A DNA stretch of 52,517 nucleotides from Bryobacteraceae bacterium (GCA_019752335.1 JAIEMJ010000027.1:1-52517); one strand, 5' to 3'; counted from the stretch's first letter, positions 1 to 8,681 are shown. A program made the numbers and translations. The notes: generated from the sequence alone by a model not told the origin.

Positions 1-76
1 CGCCGGATGCGGAAAACCGCACGTCCGGTGGTGTGGGAGGGTGACCGGGCTTTACCTCCCGGTCACTCAACCCGAT
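1..76 (+). mobile_element. 3' tail of a group II intron (domains V and VI), cut by window start
   Basis: The first bases form a domain V-like hairpin (GGATGCGG, AAAA loop, CCGCACGTCC). A domain VI-like hairpin follows, with GTGACCGGG pairing with CCCGGTCAC at about 42-66, and the tail ends in CCCGAT at 76. Bacterial group II introns end in this order of structures and with AY as the last bases. A closely related tail recurs at about 600-676, which supports the reading. The body of this intron lies outside the window, so its completeness and its protein are unknown. Confidence 0.75.
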
Positions 77-77
77 G

Positions 78-676
78 GTGTGCCCATGGGCAGAATCTAG
101 TTGAAGGAAGGAGATAAACCGGGGCCGATGAGGGCAACCGTAGCGAAGCGCAAGGCGTAGCCGTGAGGGGAAGCTGAAAGAAGCGCGTAGCAAACTCACG
201 ACCGTAGGAAGACGAACTGGCAGTGAGGCCGGGTGCGGGCGGCAAGCTGGCTAGCCACAGCGAAGCCCAAAGCTCATCAAGACGCATCAGGTAAAGCCAG
301 ACGGCACGAGGGGAAAGGGATCCGCACGGTGCGAGGTTGGTGGGGATACTACCGGCTGACCGAGCATCGCCGCCCGATCTTCGCCCTGGAACCTTGGATC
401 CGAAGGCATATCCGGAAGTGCTCGCAACGGTGGCGTAAAGCCCGGGGGCCATCCCAAACTGCTGAAGATCGCGCACAGTATTCGAGGCGCGTGCCGTATG
501 GCCCTAGCCTTGCACCCTGTCCTGTCGAACGCTCTCCTCCGCCGCTACGGCTTCCTCATGGCATCCGATCTTGCGGCGACCTAACGCCGCCGGGTTCAAC
601 CGCGGGATGCGGAAACCGCATGTCCGGTGGTGTGGGAGGGTGGCCGGGCCTACAAATCCTGGTCACTCGACCCGAT
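78..676 (+). mobile_element. Truncated group II intron with both ends present
   Basis: It starts with GTGTG at 78, matching the GUGYG 5' consensus of group II introns, one base after the upstream intron ends. About 250 bases of domain I-like, structured, gene-free sequence follow. Next comes the C-terminal maturase part of the intron protein, then a domain V/VI tail closely related to the one at 1-76 and ending CCCGAT at 676. A full element is usually 1.9-3 kb; here the reverse transcriptase coding part is missing, so an internal deletion of well over 1 kb is inferred. The domain V copy also has a shortened AAA loop and extra bases at its foot, so self-splicing may be lost. The left and right limits are inferred from consensus ends. 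Confidence 0.75.
329..584 (+). pseudogene. Group II intron maturase remnant (frameshifted C-terminus)
   Basis: From 329 the plus strand reads VRGWWGYYRL...EPWIRRHIRKC, the start of the maturase-specific (GIIM/X) domain of intron-encoded reverse transcriptases. After about 446 the reading continues in another frame: from 459 it gives LLKIAHSIRGACRMAL...SNALLRRYGFLM and stops at TAA 582-584, which is the typical end of these proteins. The two pieces are therefore joined by a frameshift. The whole reverse transcriptase domain upstream is absent. The remnant cannot make an active maturase; any splicing or movement would need a protein supplied by another intron, such as the ones touching the window edges. 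Confidence 0.75.
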
Positions 677-761
677 TCCAGATTCCGCTGCAGTTCGGAA
701 GCGCGGGACATTTTTTGCGCTTCGCTCAGCCGGCGGGGTCTCCGCGGCCGGGAGCAGGAAA

Positions 762-1157
762 CTAGTCAGCGCTGAGCTCTGGCGCGATGGCGATGCAGTC
801 GATTTCCACCATCACGTTGCGGGGCAACGCCGCGGCTTGCACCGTGGACCGCGCCGGCAGGCTGTCGCCGAGGTACTTGGCGTAGACTTCGTTCATCTTC
901 GGGAAGTCGGCCATGTCCTTCAGGAAAACGGTGGTCTTCAGCACGCGCTCCATGGAGGAGCCGCAGGCGACGAGGACGGCCTGGAGGTTTTGGAGGACGC
1001 GTTCGGTCTGTACGACGATGTCGCCTTCGACGATCGTACCGGTGGCCGGGTCGAGCGGAATCTGGCCGCTGAGGTAGGCAATTCCCTTATGAACAATGGC
1101 CTGGGAGTATGGGCCAATGGCGGCCGGGGCGTGTTGTGTGGCGACTTTGTGTTTCAT
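762..1157 (-). CDS. ridA: RidA family enamine/imine deaminase
   Basis: 131 residues, the normal size for RidA/YjgF. Visible signatures are the N-terminal IGPYSQAI, LSGQIPLD, a central TTVFLKDM and the late LPARSTVQ segment containing the arginine that holds the substrate carboxylate. RidA hydrolyses reactive enamine/imine intermediates (for example 2-aminoacrylate released by PLP enzymes) to 2-oxoacids and ammonia; it acts as a cytoplasmic trimer. Its ATG overlaps the stop codon of pyrD (ATGA, 4 bp), so it is translated from the same transcript. Family assignment is secure; the physiological imine source is not visible here. Confidence 0.93.
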   Translation of the reverse strand: MKHKVATQHAPAAIGPYSQAIVHKGIAYLSGQIPLDPATGTIVEGDIVVQTERVLQNLQAVLVACGSSMERVLKTTVFLKDMADFPKMNEVYAKYLGDSLPARSTVQAAALPRNVMVEIDCIAIAPELSAD

Positions 1158-2092
1158 GATTTCCTCAACTGGGGTGGATTCATTTGGAGCGAACCGGTGA
1201 GTTCGGTGACGCGGTTCACTCTCTCTTCGAGCAAAAACTGTTCAAGCTCGCGGGCGATGCGCAGGGGCGAAGTGGGGTCCCAGAAGCTGGCCGTGCCCAC
1301 TTCGACGGCGGTGGCGCCAGCGATCATGAATTCGGCGGCGTCGATGCCGTTGGCGATGCCACCCAGGCCCACCACCGGGATGCGCACGGCGCGATACACT
1401 TCATGCACCATGCGGAGCGCGATGGGCTTGATGGCGGGGCCGGAGAGGCCGCCGAAGTTGTTGCCGATGCGCGGACGGCGAGTGCGGGCGTCGATGGCGA
1501 GCGAGATGAAGGTGTTCACCAGGCTGATGGCGTCGGCGCCGTTATCCTGGGCGACCAGAGCGAGCGGCGCGATCTGGGCGACGTTGGGCGAAAGCTTCAC
1601 GAGGATCGGGCGCCGGGCGAGGCGGCGCACGCGGCTGACGAGTTCACCGAGGAGCGCCGGATCGTTCGAGAAGAAAACGCCGCCGTGTTTCGTGTTCGGG
1701 CAGGAGACGTTAAGTTCGTAGCCGGCGAGGCCCTCGGCGTCCTCCAGGACGCGGACCACTTCCTCGTAGTCCTCCAGCGCGTAGCCGAAGACGTTAGCGA
1801 AGACGGGCGTCTGGTACTGGCGTAAGGTGGGCAGCTTTTGGGCGACAAAGGCGCGGACGCCGATGTTCTGCAGGCCCACGGAGTTGATCATACCGCTCTC
1901 GGTTTCCCAGAGGCGCGGGGCGGGATTGCCGTCCATCGGCTCGCGGCTGAGGCCCTTGACGACGATAGCGCCGAGTTGGTTGAGGTCGACAATCGGCGCA
2001 AGTTCGGCCCCATAGGCGAAGGTCCCCGAAGCGGCGATCACGGGGTTACGCAGCGGGATGCCGCAGAGCTCAAGTTGAAGACGGGATGACAA
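1154..2092 (-). CDS. pyrD: Dihydroorotate dehydrogenase B (NAD+), catalytic subunit
   Basis: 312 residues of FMN-binding TIM-barrel. It shows AASGTF near the N-terminus, NSVGLQNIG (about 70-78), ELNVSCPNTKHGG with the class 1 catalytic Cys131, VKLSPNV, and GLGGI plus GATAVEVGTA for phosphate binding. It oxidises dihydroorotate to orotate in pyrimidine synthesis. The Cys base and class 1B pattern imply partnership with an electron-transfer subunit PyrK, which is not in this window. Translation must begin at TTG (2092) because an in-frame stop lies at 2099-2101 and no other start codon intervenes. A TAAACT box lies about 15 nt upstream of it. Confidence 0.93.
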   Translation of the reverse strand: MSSRLQLELCGIPLRNPVIAASGTFAYGAELAPIVDLNQLGAIVVKGLSREPMDGNPAPRLWETESGMINSVGLQNIGVRAFVAQKLPTLRQYQTPVFANVFGYALEDYEEVVRVLEDAEGLAGYELNVSCPNTKHGGVFFSNDPALLGELVSRVRRLARRPILVKLSPNVAQIAPLALVAQDNGADAISLVNTFISLAIDARTRRPRIGNNFGGLSGPAIKPIALRMVHEVYRAVRIPVVGLGGIANGIDAAEFMIAGATAVEVGTASFWDPTSPLRIARELEQFLLEERVNRVTELTGSLQMNPPQLRKS

Positions 2093-2213
2093 AACCGGTT
2101 ACCGGCCAGTTTAACATTGTGTTTCGGCCACGAAGCTCTACACAGCTTTTAAGGTGGTCCTAAGGTGAGGCCCTCATAGGCGGGGCTCAGGGAACCTCCG
2201 AATAAACCCTTGT

Positions 2214-4253
2214 ATGCGTCTCATCCTGACTTCCAACCCCGAGGCCTCCCTCGCGGCCGCGGGTAACCGCCCCCGGCTGCCAGGCGGTTCCCTCGCCTCG
2301 AAGTTTGCCATTTTCTCGGCCCTTCTGGTCTTTTGGGTGGTGGCGACCCTGCTGGCCTACGACCTGCGCCAGGAGAACTTCGATTCCACCAAGGCGATCA
2401 TGGTCTTCGTGATCGTGGTGATCGTGGCCGGGGCCATCGGCCGCTTCACGATCCGCTTACTGGTGAAGCCCCTGCGCTCGCTACGCGAAGGGATCCTGAA
2501 GGTGCAACAAGGGGAGTTGGAGCCCATTCAAGTCTACAAAACCGACGACGAAATCGAGTATGTCGGCCATTGTTTCAACGACATGATCGGCACGCTGAAG
2601 GAATCGAAGAACGAGATTCGCGCGCATCAGGACGAGCTCGAAACGCGGATTAAGCAACGCACGCAGGCCCTGGAACATGCGATGGAAGACGCGGTGCAAG
2701 CCAGCGCCACGAAGAGCGAGTTTCTGGCCAACATGTCGCATGAGTTGCGTACGCCGATGAATGGCATCATCGGGATGATCGATCTGGTGCTCGATTCCGG
2801 GTTGAGCCCGGAACAACGCGACGAACTCGAAACGGCGCAACGCTGCGCGCATTCGCTGCTCGCGCTGCTGAACGACATTCTGGATCTTTCGAAGATCGAA
2901 GCCGGAAAGCTGAGCCTGGAGCACATTCCGTTTGACCTGCGTTTTGTGGTGGAGGATTGCGTACGGTCCCAACAGGTGCGGGCGCGGCAGAAGGGCTTGC
3001 AGATGATTACGCTGCTGGCCGACATGGTGCCGGCGCAGATCATCGGCGATCCGGTGCGGCTGCGGCAAGTGCTGGCGAACCTGATCAGCAACGCCATCAA
3101 GTTCACGGAAAAGGGCCGCGTGGAGGTTTCGCTGGAGGCGCGTCCGGTGGAGGGCTCGCCGAATCTCACCGAACTCAAGTTCATCGTGAAGGACACCGGC
3201 ATCGGTATTCCGACGGACAAACTGAACGAGATCTTCGAGAAGTTCACGCAAGCCGACGGCAGCATCAATCGCCGCTACGGGGGCACGGGGCTCGGCTTGA
3301 CGATAACCCGCAAACTGACGGAAATGTTCCGGGGCAAGATTTGGCTCGAAAGCGAAGTGGGCGTCGGCAGCACGTTCTACGTGACGATGCTGCTGGAGCG
3401 GGCCTGCCCCCTGCGCGAAGCGGCGCCCGGCGAACCAGCGCAGGCGGGCGACTGGGCAACGTCCGCGCACCGCGCGCGGCGGCGTATTCTGGTGGTGGAG
3501 GACAACCTTGTCAACCAGAAGGTGGTGGTGACGACGCTGTACAAGCGCGGCTACGAAATCGAAGTAGCTTCGAACGGCATGGTGGCCCTGGATCTCCTCG
3601 AAAAGGCGCGGACGGAGAACAATCGCTTCGATCTGGTGCTGATGGACGTCCAGATGCCGGTGATGGATGGCCTGGAGACGACCAAGCAGATTCGCGCCAA
3701 CGGCGAGTGGGCGTCCTTGCCGATTATCGCGATGACAGCGCACGCGATGAGCGGGGACAAGGAACGCTGCCTGGATGTGGGCATGAATGGCTATGTTTCA
3801 AAGCCCGTGCAGCCCGTGTCCTTAGTGCAGACGATCGAGCGTTTTCTCAATCATGAGCCCGAGGAAGACCTGCTGGAAGACGCGACGATACCCAGCGAGG
3901 ACACGCGTCTATTGGATCGCAAGCAGGCCGCGCGCGAACTCGATCACGATCCGGAACTCGTCAGCACGATGATCGCGCTGTTTCTGCAACTGGCGCCGGA
4001 GCGCATGGAGAAACTAAATGCGGCCGCCAATCATCGGGACTACATTACGCTGAGCCGTGAGGCCTACCGCCTGCGGAGCGCGGCGGACCGCATTGCCGCC
4101 CGTTCGGTCGTCGATTCGGCCAAGAGCATTGAGGAAGCGGCCAAGCGTGGCGATATCGACCTGGCGCACGACAGCCTGCTCGCCTTGAATACGGAGATTG
4201 AACGCCTGAATCGCCACCATGTGGCGCATCGGGTGCCGCAAGCTTCGCGCTAA
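2214..4253 (+). CDS. Hybrid sensor histidine kinase with receiver and degenerate Hpt domain
   Basis: 679 residues. Two membrane segments (about 30-48 and 62-82) leave almost no extracellular loop. A HAMP linker (80-133) and a coiled coil (134-165) lead to the HisKA box with His176 in SHELRTP, then the ATPase domain with N-box Asn289/Asn293, DTGIGI (327-332) and GGTGLGL (356-362). The receiver (424-545) has phosphoacceptor Asp478 in LMDVQMP, and a C-terminal Hpt-like four-helix segment covers about 565-665. In the Hpt the usual A-H-x-L-K-G reads A-Y618-R-L-R-S, so the phosphorylatable histidine is missing. The kinase itself looks intact; its signal and target regulator are unknown. The beta-lactamase-fold gene follows after 8 bp. 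Confidence 0.92.
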   Translation: MRLILTSNPEASLAAAGNRPRLPGGSLASKFAIFSALLVFWVVATLLAYDLRQENFDSTKAIMVFVIVVIVAGAIGRFTIRLLVKPLRSLREGILKVQQGELEPIQVYKTDDEIEYVGHCFNDMIGTLKESKNEIRAHQDELETRIKQRTQALEHAMEDAVQASATKSEFLANMSHELRTPMNGIIGMIDLVLDSGLSPEQRDELETAQRCAHSLLALLNDILDLSKIEAGKLSLEHIPFDLRFVVEDCVRSQQVRARQKGLQMITLLADMVPAQIIGDPVRLRQVLANLISNAIKFTEKGRVEVSLEARPVEGSPNLTELKFIVKDTGIGIPTDKLNEIFEKFTQADGSINRRYGGTGLGLTITRKLTEMFRGKIWLESEVGVGSTFYVTMLLERACPLREAAPGEPAQAGDWATSAHRARRRILVVEDNLVNQKVVVTTLYKRGYEIEVASNGMVALDLLEKARTENNRFDLVLMDVQMPVMDGLETTKQIRANGEWASLPIIAMTAHAMSGDKERCLDVGMNGYVSKPVQPVSLVQTIERFLNHEPEEDLLEDATIPSEDTRLLDRKQAARELDHDPELVSTMIALFLQLAPERMEKLNAAANHRDYITLSREAYRLRSAADRIAARSVVDSAKSIEEAAKRGDIDLAHDSLLALNTEIERLNRHHVAHRVPQASR

Positions 4254-4261
4254 CCTTAGGC

Positions 4262-5140
4262 ATGCGCCTTTTCGTCTTTAGCCTTCTGCTGGCGGCCCAA
4301 CTGGCGGGCCAAACAGCGTCCGAGCTATTTGAGCAGAAACTGATGACGCGCCTGCGCGCGCTGGACAATCAACTGGACGGGGTGCTGGGCGTCGCCGTGA
4401 TCGACCTCACCACGGGCCAGAGCTTCTCCTTCCACGGCGACACGATCTTTCCGCAAGCCAGTTCCATCAAGATTCCGATCATGGCCGAGATGTACCGCGC
4501 CGAACGCGCCGGTGAATTCCGCTTTAGCGATCCGGTAACCCTGGAGCCGAAGGCCTATGTGGGCGGCTCAGGCGAATTGCAGAAGGGCTTGCTGAAGGGT
4601 CCGGTGAAGACGACCATCGGCAAGCTGGTCACCGCGATGATCGAGGAGAGCGACAATACGGCTACCAACTGGTGCATCGCGAAGCTAGGTATGGCCCGGG
4701 TGAATCGCCTGCTGGACGAATTGAACCTGGTAAACACGCGGCTGCGTCGCATTATGCTCGATACGGCGGCGGCGTCGCGCAACGAAGAGAACGTATCCAC
4801 GCCAAAGGAAATGGCGCGGCTGGTAGAAATGATTTACCGCCAGCAGTTAGTAGACCCTTCGGCCTCGATGGATATGCGCAACATGATGGGCCTGGTGAAG
4901 GCGGACTTTCGCAAGTCGGTCCCGCTGGGGGTGGATGTGGCGTCGAAGCCGGGCGAGGTAACGGGGGTCCGCTGCGAGACCGGGATCATCTTTCTGCCGG
5001 GAAGGCCATTCGTCCTGAGTGTGATGAGTTCGTTTGTGGTGGGGGAGGATAACCCGGTACCCGCCGTCGCTCGCTTGGTATTCAATCATTTCGAGCGCCT
5101 GGCCAATGGCAACCGCTTCGGCAATCTGGGGACGCGCTAG
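4262..5140 (+). CDS. Exported class A beta-lactamase-fold serine hydrolase
   Basis: 292 residues with a short signal peptide ending near residue 18. The fold is recognisable from the nucleophile motif S67-S-I-K70, the S130-D-N132 motif and K229-P-G231 in place of KTG. The loop that should carry Glu166-x-x-Leu-Asn for deacylation has no recognisable E-x-x-L-N, and the KTG threonine is Pro. It may therefore be a penicillin-binding or peptidase-like relative rather than an efficient beta-lactamase. It acts in the periplasm. It begins 8 bp after the sensor kinase and is followed 2 bp later by a GTG-started gene, so the three are probably co-transcribed. Whether it confers beta-lactam resistance cannot be judged from sequence. 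Confidence 0.85.
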   Translation: MRLFVFSLLLAAQLAGQTASELFEQKLMTRLRALDNQLDGVLGVAVIDLTTGQSFSFHGDTIFPQASSIKIPIMAEMYRAERAGEFRFSDPVTLEPKAYVGGSGELQKGLLKGPVKTTIGKLVTAMIEESDNTATNWCIAKLGMARVNRLLDELNLVNTRLRRIMLDTAAASRNEENVSTPKEMARLVEMIYRQQLVDPSASMDMRNMMGLVKADFRKSVPLGVDVASKPGEVTGVRCETGIIFLPGRPFVLSVMSSFVVGEDNPVPAVARLVFNHFERLANGNRFGNLGTR

Positions 5141-5142
5141 AC

Positions 5143-5535
5143 GTGCTCCCCGCGAAACTGGAGACGCTGCGGCGGCAGTTGTTGACGGGCGAACGCTTCG
5201 GCGAGACCTGGGAGTTTTTCCTCAACGACCTGGCCAGCGACGAGGGCTTCATGCGCGCCGGCCGCGAGCTCTCGTCCGGCTCAGCCGCGGGCCAGAAGTT
5301 AATCGGCCTGTTAGCCAAGGCGAGCAGTTCACCGGTGGAAGGCGTGGAAGCCATGCTGGTGGAGATGCCACAGTTTCGCTTCATCCACGGCAGTTGCAAG
5401 TTTTCGCCGACGCAAGTCGGCGGTTTGCTGTGGTTTGAGGATCTAGCCTGCGGCATGGCCGCGATCATGAGCGTGAATTCGCCACAGGTAACCTATGCCC
5501 GGATCACGACCACGAATCCAGGCCGGCCAAGTTAG
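5143..5535 (+). CDS. Hypothetical protein, 130 aa
   Basis: GTG start two bases after the stop of the serine hydrolase gene, so probably translationally coupled to it. No signal peptide or membrane segment is visible. The first 70 residues look helical (LETLRRQLL, TWEFFLNDLASDEGF). The second half is rich in short hydrophobic strands (FRFIHGSCKF, GGLLWFEDLACGMAAIM) and includes two cysteines. I do not recognise a family. Context suggests a cytoplasmic accessory to the kinase/hydrolase pair, but that is only inference. Confidence 0.65.
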   Translation: MLPAKLETLRRQLLTGERFGETWEFFLNDLASDEGFMRAGRELSSGSAAGQKLIGLLAKASSSPVEGVEAMLVEMPQFRFIHGSCKFSPTQVGGLLWFEDLACGMAAIMSVNSPQVTYARITTTNPGRPS

Positions 5536-5561
5536 CCTATGCGGCCCTTCCCTCCGGCCCC

Positions 5562-5906
5562 CTAAGGTATTCCCACCTGTACGATGTTGGACTTTGGCTG
5601 CCTTGCGGCTTCGGATTCGTTTTCCAAGCTGATTTCGTCACCGGCGCACCCGTCGGGGAAGATGGCGCGAATTTCCAGTTCGGCACCGACGGCTTGCAGG
5701 TAGCTGGCGAGCGTCCTGACGCACATGACTGTGCGCCGTTCCAACTTCGAGACATCGCCTTGCCCGATGTGGAGTTCTCCGGCGATTTTGCTCTGCGTCA
5801 GTTCGCGGGCCTTGCGTAGCTGGTGGAGCGACATTTCCTCCACCACGCGACGGTGTTCGGTTGTGCTCTCGGCCCGCTCTTTAGCCATTCCTGAAAGGTC
5901 CCGCAT
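5562..5906 (-). CDS. XRE family HTH regulator, antitoxin-like
   Basis: 114 residues from the ATG at 5906; an alternative ATG lies at 5888. The core ELRKARELTQSKIAGEL-HIGQGDVSKLERRT is a lambda-repressor-type helix-turn-helix, followed by LASYLQAVGAELEIRAIFPDG. That strand is typical of the XRE antitoxins paired with RelE/HigB-like toxins. No toxin gene lies next to it: downstream is the convergent 5143-5535 gene, upstream the divergent phosphoesterase. It is therefore an orphan antitoxin or a stand-alone regulator. The region between it and 6046 is short enough for it to control the divergent gene. Confidence 0.8.
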   Translation of the reverse strand: MRDLSGMAKERAESTTEHRRVVEEMSLHQLRKARELTQSKIAGELHIGQGDVSKLERRTVMCVRTLASYLQAVGAELEIRAIFPDGCAGDEISLENESEAARQPKSNIVQVGIP

Positions 5907-6032
5907 TGCACAGGATCTATATGGAGCCGATGCTATATTACCGACTCGACTCCGTTCGCGAGCAAAAGGCAGAATCACCTCAGCGAGTCGCGCAGGCGAC
6001 CTCAATTTCATGCTTTCGACATGCGACGGCGC

Positions 6033-6038
6033 TAGAAT
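6033..6038 (+). promoter_or_regulatory. -10-like TAGAAT box, 7 nt before start codon
   Basis: TAGAAT ends 7 nt before the ATG at 6046 and no Shine-Dalgarno sequence is present. If used, transcription would begin at or next to the start codon (leaderless mRNA). It is one of several such cases in this window. Confidence 0.5.
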
Positions 6039-6045
6039 AGGCCCA

Positions 6046-8544
6046 ATGAAGAAAGCCGTCCTCTTTGCCCTGCTTGCGGGCGCTGCCATTTACCTGGTCT
6101 CCCAACCCGCCTTGCGCCCCACGCTCGGCAAGCAAGCCGATGGCCGGGTGCTGCTGCCCAACGGCTGGCAACTCGATCCCGCCGGGCGGCAGATTCCGCT
6201 TGACACCATGCCTTCCACCAGCCTGGTGACGCCAGATGGCAAGCATCTGCTGGTGCTGCATCAGGGCTACAATCCGCCCTCCGTCGCGGTGCTTTCGCTG
6301 CCGGGCCTCGAAGAGAAGTCCCGCGTGAAGGTGCCGGACGCCTGGCTCGGGATGACCATGACGCAGTCCGGGGACAAGGTTTATGTGGGCGGCGGCTCGC
6401 AGTCGGCGATTTATGAGTTCAGCCTTTCGGCCGCGGGCGCGCTCACCAATACGCGGACCTTCGAGATCACGCCCGCCGCGACGCGCACGCACGAGGATTT
6501 TGTCGGCGATGTGAAGCTTTCGCCCAATGACCGTCTGCTCTACGCGACGCTGCTTTACCGCGATCAGGTGCTCGTGATTAACCCGCAGTCCGGCCGCGTG
6601 ATTGAGCGGGTGAAGACCGGCCGCCGACCCTACCAGATTCTGTTTCATCCGCTCGGCGCCAGCTTCTTCGTCTCCAGTTGGGCCAACGCCGCCGTCTATC
6701 AGCACAAGGCCGAGACCGCCGAATCGATGGGGATGACGCGGGTTGGCGCCCATCCCACCGGCATGCTCTGGAGCGACCGGCAGCCGAAGCTTTCGGACGA
6801 AGAGAAGGCCGAAGGCGTGAAGATCGACTGGAAGTACCGCCTCTTCGTTACCGCCGCGAACACCAATCGCGTCGACGTGCTGGGCGTCAGCGACCGCGGC
6901 GAGGTGCGCAATCTGGAGAACATCAACGTGGCCATGTTTCCGCGCCAGCCGGCCGGCATGACGCCCACCGCGCTCGCCCTCAGCGCGGACCAAAGCAGCC
7001 TGTATGTGGTCTGCTCGGACGCCAACGCCGTCGCCGTGGTGGACGTCACCGGACGCCGCAGCCAGGTGCAGGGCTTCGTCCCCACCGGCTGGTACCCCGT
7101 CGCCGCGCGAAGCTTGGCCGACGGCCGTTTGCTGGTGATGAATGGCCGCGGCGAACGCAGCTTCCCGAATCCCAACGGTCCGAATCCCACGAAGAAAGCG
7201 GCGCCGGTCCACTTAGGCAACGCCGCCGTCGAGTATGTGGGCCGGATTCAGACGGGCACCATTTCGGTAATTGATCCCTTCAATGACCAAACCCTCGCCG
7301 CTTACACCAAACGCGTCTTCGCGAACACGCCTTACCGGGATGAGTTACTCGACGAAGTAAATATTCCGCCCGGGAATCCGATCCCTTCCAAGGTGGAGCC
7401 GGGTAAGTCGCCCATTGAGCACGTGATCTATATCGTCAAAGAAAATCGCACTTATGACCAGGTACTTGGCAATTTAGGCATCGGCAACGGCGACCCCAAC
7501 TTAGCTCTCTTCGACGAAAGCAATACGCCAAACCATCGCAAGCTGGCCAAGGAATTTGTGTTGCTGGATAATTTCTACGTCAACGCCGACGTCAGCGCCG
7601 ATGGCCACAATTGGAGTACGTCGGCCATCGCCAATGACTATGTGCAGAAGATGTGGCCGAATAGCTACGGCGGCCGGCGCAAGCACTACGACTATGAGGG
7701 CGGCGAACCGGCGGCCATCCCGCCGGCCGGTTATATCTGGTCCAATGCGCAAGCCGCCGGTGTCAGCCTGCGCAACTACGGCTGGTGGACCGTCAACGGG
7801 CCAGCCGGCTCCGGCGTGAAGGAAGTCCGCGACCCCACGCTGCGTCCGGTCACCAATCTGGCCTACCGCGGCTTTGACCTCGAATACCTCGACGTGGACC
7901 GCGCCAAGGTCTTCATCGAGGACCTCGGGAAATTCGAACAGAGTGGCGTCATGCCGAAGCTGATCTTCCTCCGGCTCGGTAACGACCATACCTCCGGCCT
8001 CGCCGCCGGCAAGTACTCACCCCGCGCCGCCATGGCCGACAACGACTGGGCGCTGGGGCAAGTGGTGGAAGCCGTTTCGAAGTCGCGCTTCTGGGCCAAG
8101 ACCGCCATCTTTGTCCTTGAGGACGACGCCCAGAACGGCCCCGACCACGTCGATTCGCACCGCTCCCCCGCCTATGTCCTCTCGCCCTACACGCGGCGCG
8201 GCATCATTGATTCCACGCTCTACAACACCACCTCCGTCCTGCGCACGATGGAGCTGATTCTGGGCATCAAGCCGATGACCCAGTTCGACGCCGCCGCCCG
8301 CCCCATGTGGAACGCCTTCTCGCCCAAGCCGGACCCGAAGCCCTACGCCGCCGTGAAGCCCACCTACCCGATGGACGAGCGCAACGTCGCTACGCCGGCC
8401 ACCGCCGCGCTGGTGAAGCGCAGCAACGCCTTGGACTTCGACGAAGCCGATGAGATCGACGACGACGTGATGAATCAGATCCTGTGGCGCGGGCTGAAAG
8501 GGACTGACCCGCCGGTCCCTGTCCGCAGCTTCTTCGGCCGCTAA
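6046..8544 (+). CDS. Exported beta-propeller / phosphoesterase-family protein
   Basis: 832 residues. Start chosen at ATG 6046, where a signal/anchor MKKAVLFALLAGAAIYLVS begins and a -10-like box sits 7 nt upstream; longer in-frame readings lack a signal. Residues about 30-440 are YVTN-type propeller repeats (TPDGKHLLVLHQGY, LSPNDRLLYATLL, LSADQSSLYVVCSDANAVAVVD). The C-terminal half matches the phosphoesterase family that includes acid phosphatases and phospholipase C: IVKENRTYDQVLG, DNFYVNADVSADGHNW, DDAQNGPDHVDSHRSP. This half probably binds metal and hydrolyses phosphate esters in the periplasm. Substrate unknown. The same two-part architecture occurs in many Acidobacteriota proteins annotated as bifunctional YVTN/alkaline phosphatase. 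Confidence 0.88.
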   Translation: MKKAVLFALLAGAAIYLVSQPALRPTLGKQADGRVLLPNGWQLDPAGRQIPLDTMPSTSLVTPDGKHLLVLHQGYNPPSVAVLSLPGLEEKSRVKVPDAWLGMTMTQSGDKVYVGGGSQSAIYEFSLSAAGALTNTRTFEITPAATRTHEDFVGDVKLSPNDRLLYATLLYRDQVLVINPQSGRVIERVKTGRRPYQILFHPLGASFFVSSWANAAVYQHKAETAESMGMTRVGAHPTGMLWSDRQPKLSDEEKAEGVKIDWKYRLFVTAANTNRVDVLGVSDRGEVRNLENINVAMFPRQPAGMTPTALALSADQSSLYVVCSDANAVAVVDVTGRRSQVQGFVPTGWYPVAARSLADGRLLVMNGRGERSFPNPNGPNPTKKAAPVHLGNAAVEYVGRIQTGTISVIDPFNDQTLAAYTKRVFANTPYRDELLDEVNIPPGNPIPSKVEPGKSPIEHVIYIVKENRTYDQVLGNLGIGNGDPNLALFDESNTPNHRKLAKEFVLLDNFYVNADVSADGHNWSTSAIANDYVQKMWPNSYGGRRKHYDYEGGEPAAIPPAGYIWSNAQAAGVSLRNYGWWTVNGPAGSGVKEVRDPTLRPVTNLAYRGFDLEYLDVDRAKVFIEDLGKFEQSGVMPKLIFLRLGNDHTSGLAAGKYSPRAAMADNDWALGQVVEAVSKSRFWAKTAIFVLEDDAQNGPDHVDSHRSPAYVLSPYTRRGIIDSTLYNTTSVLRTMELILGIKPMTQFDAAARPMWNAFSPKPDPKPYAAVKPTYPMDERNVATPATAALVKRSNALDFDEADEIDDDVMNQILWRGLKGTDPPVPVRSFFGR

Positions 8545-8613
8545 TCTCACCACCGCCGACCGGGAAAATGCCTGAACGACCCCCTCACTCCGTTCGGGGC
8601 TGGTTGGGACGCC

Positions 8614-8635
8614 GTCGCGCCGCGGTGCGCGCGAC
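8614..8635. terminator. Weak hairpin between convergent genes
   Basis: GTCGCGC pairs with GCGCGAC across an 8-nt loop in the 137-bp gap between the ends of two convergent genes. There is no U-tract, so a terminator role is only suggested by position. Confidence 0.3.
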
Positions 8636-8681
8636 CGTGGCACCCAAGAACAACCCCAATCGCTGCGGGCGTGGCCGTTTT

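Noticed and set aside
2481-3743. Long minus-strand open frame inside the sensor kinase
   Set aside because: Antisense to intact histidine kinase motifs; low-complexity Arg/His/Gln-rich translation and no start signals.
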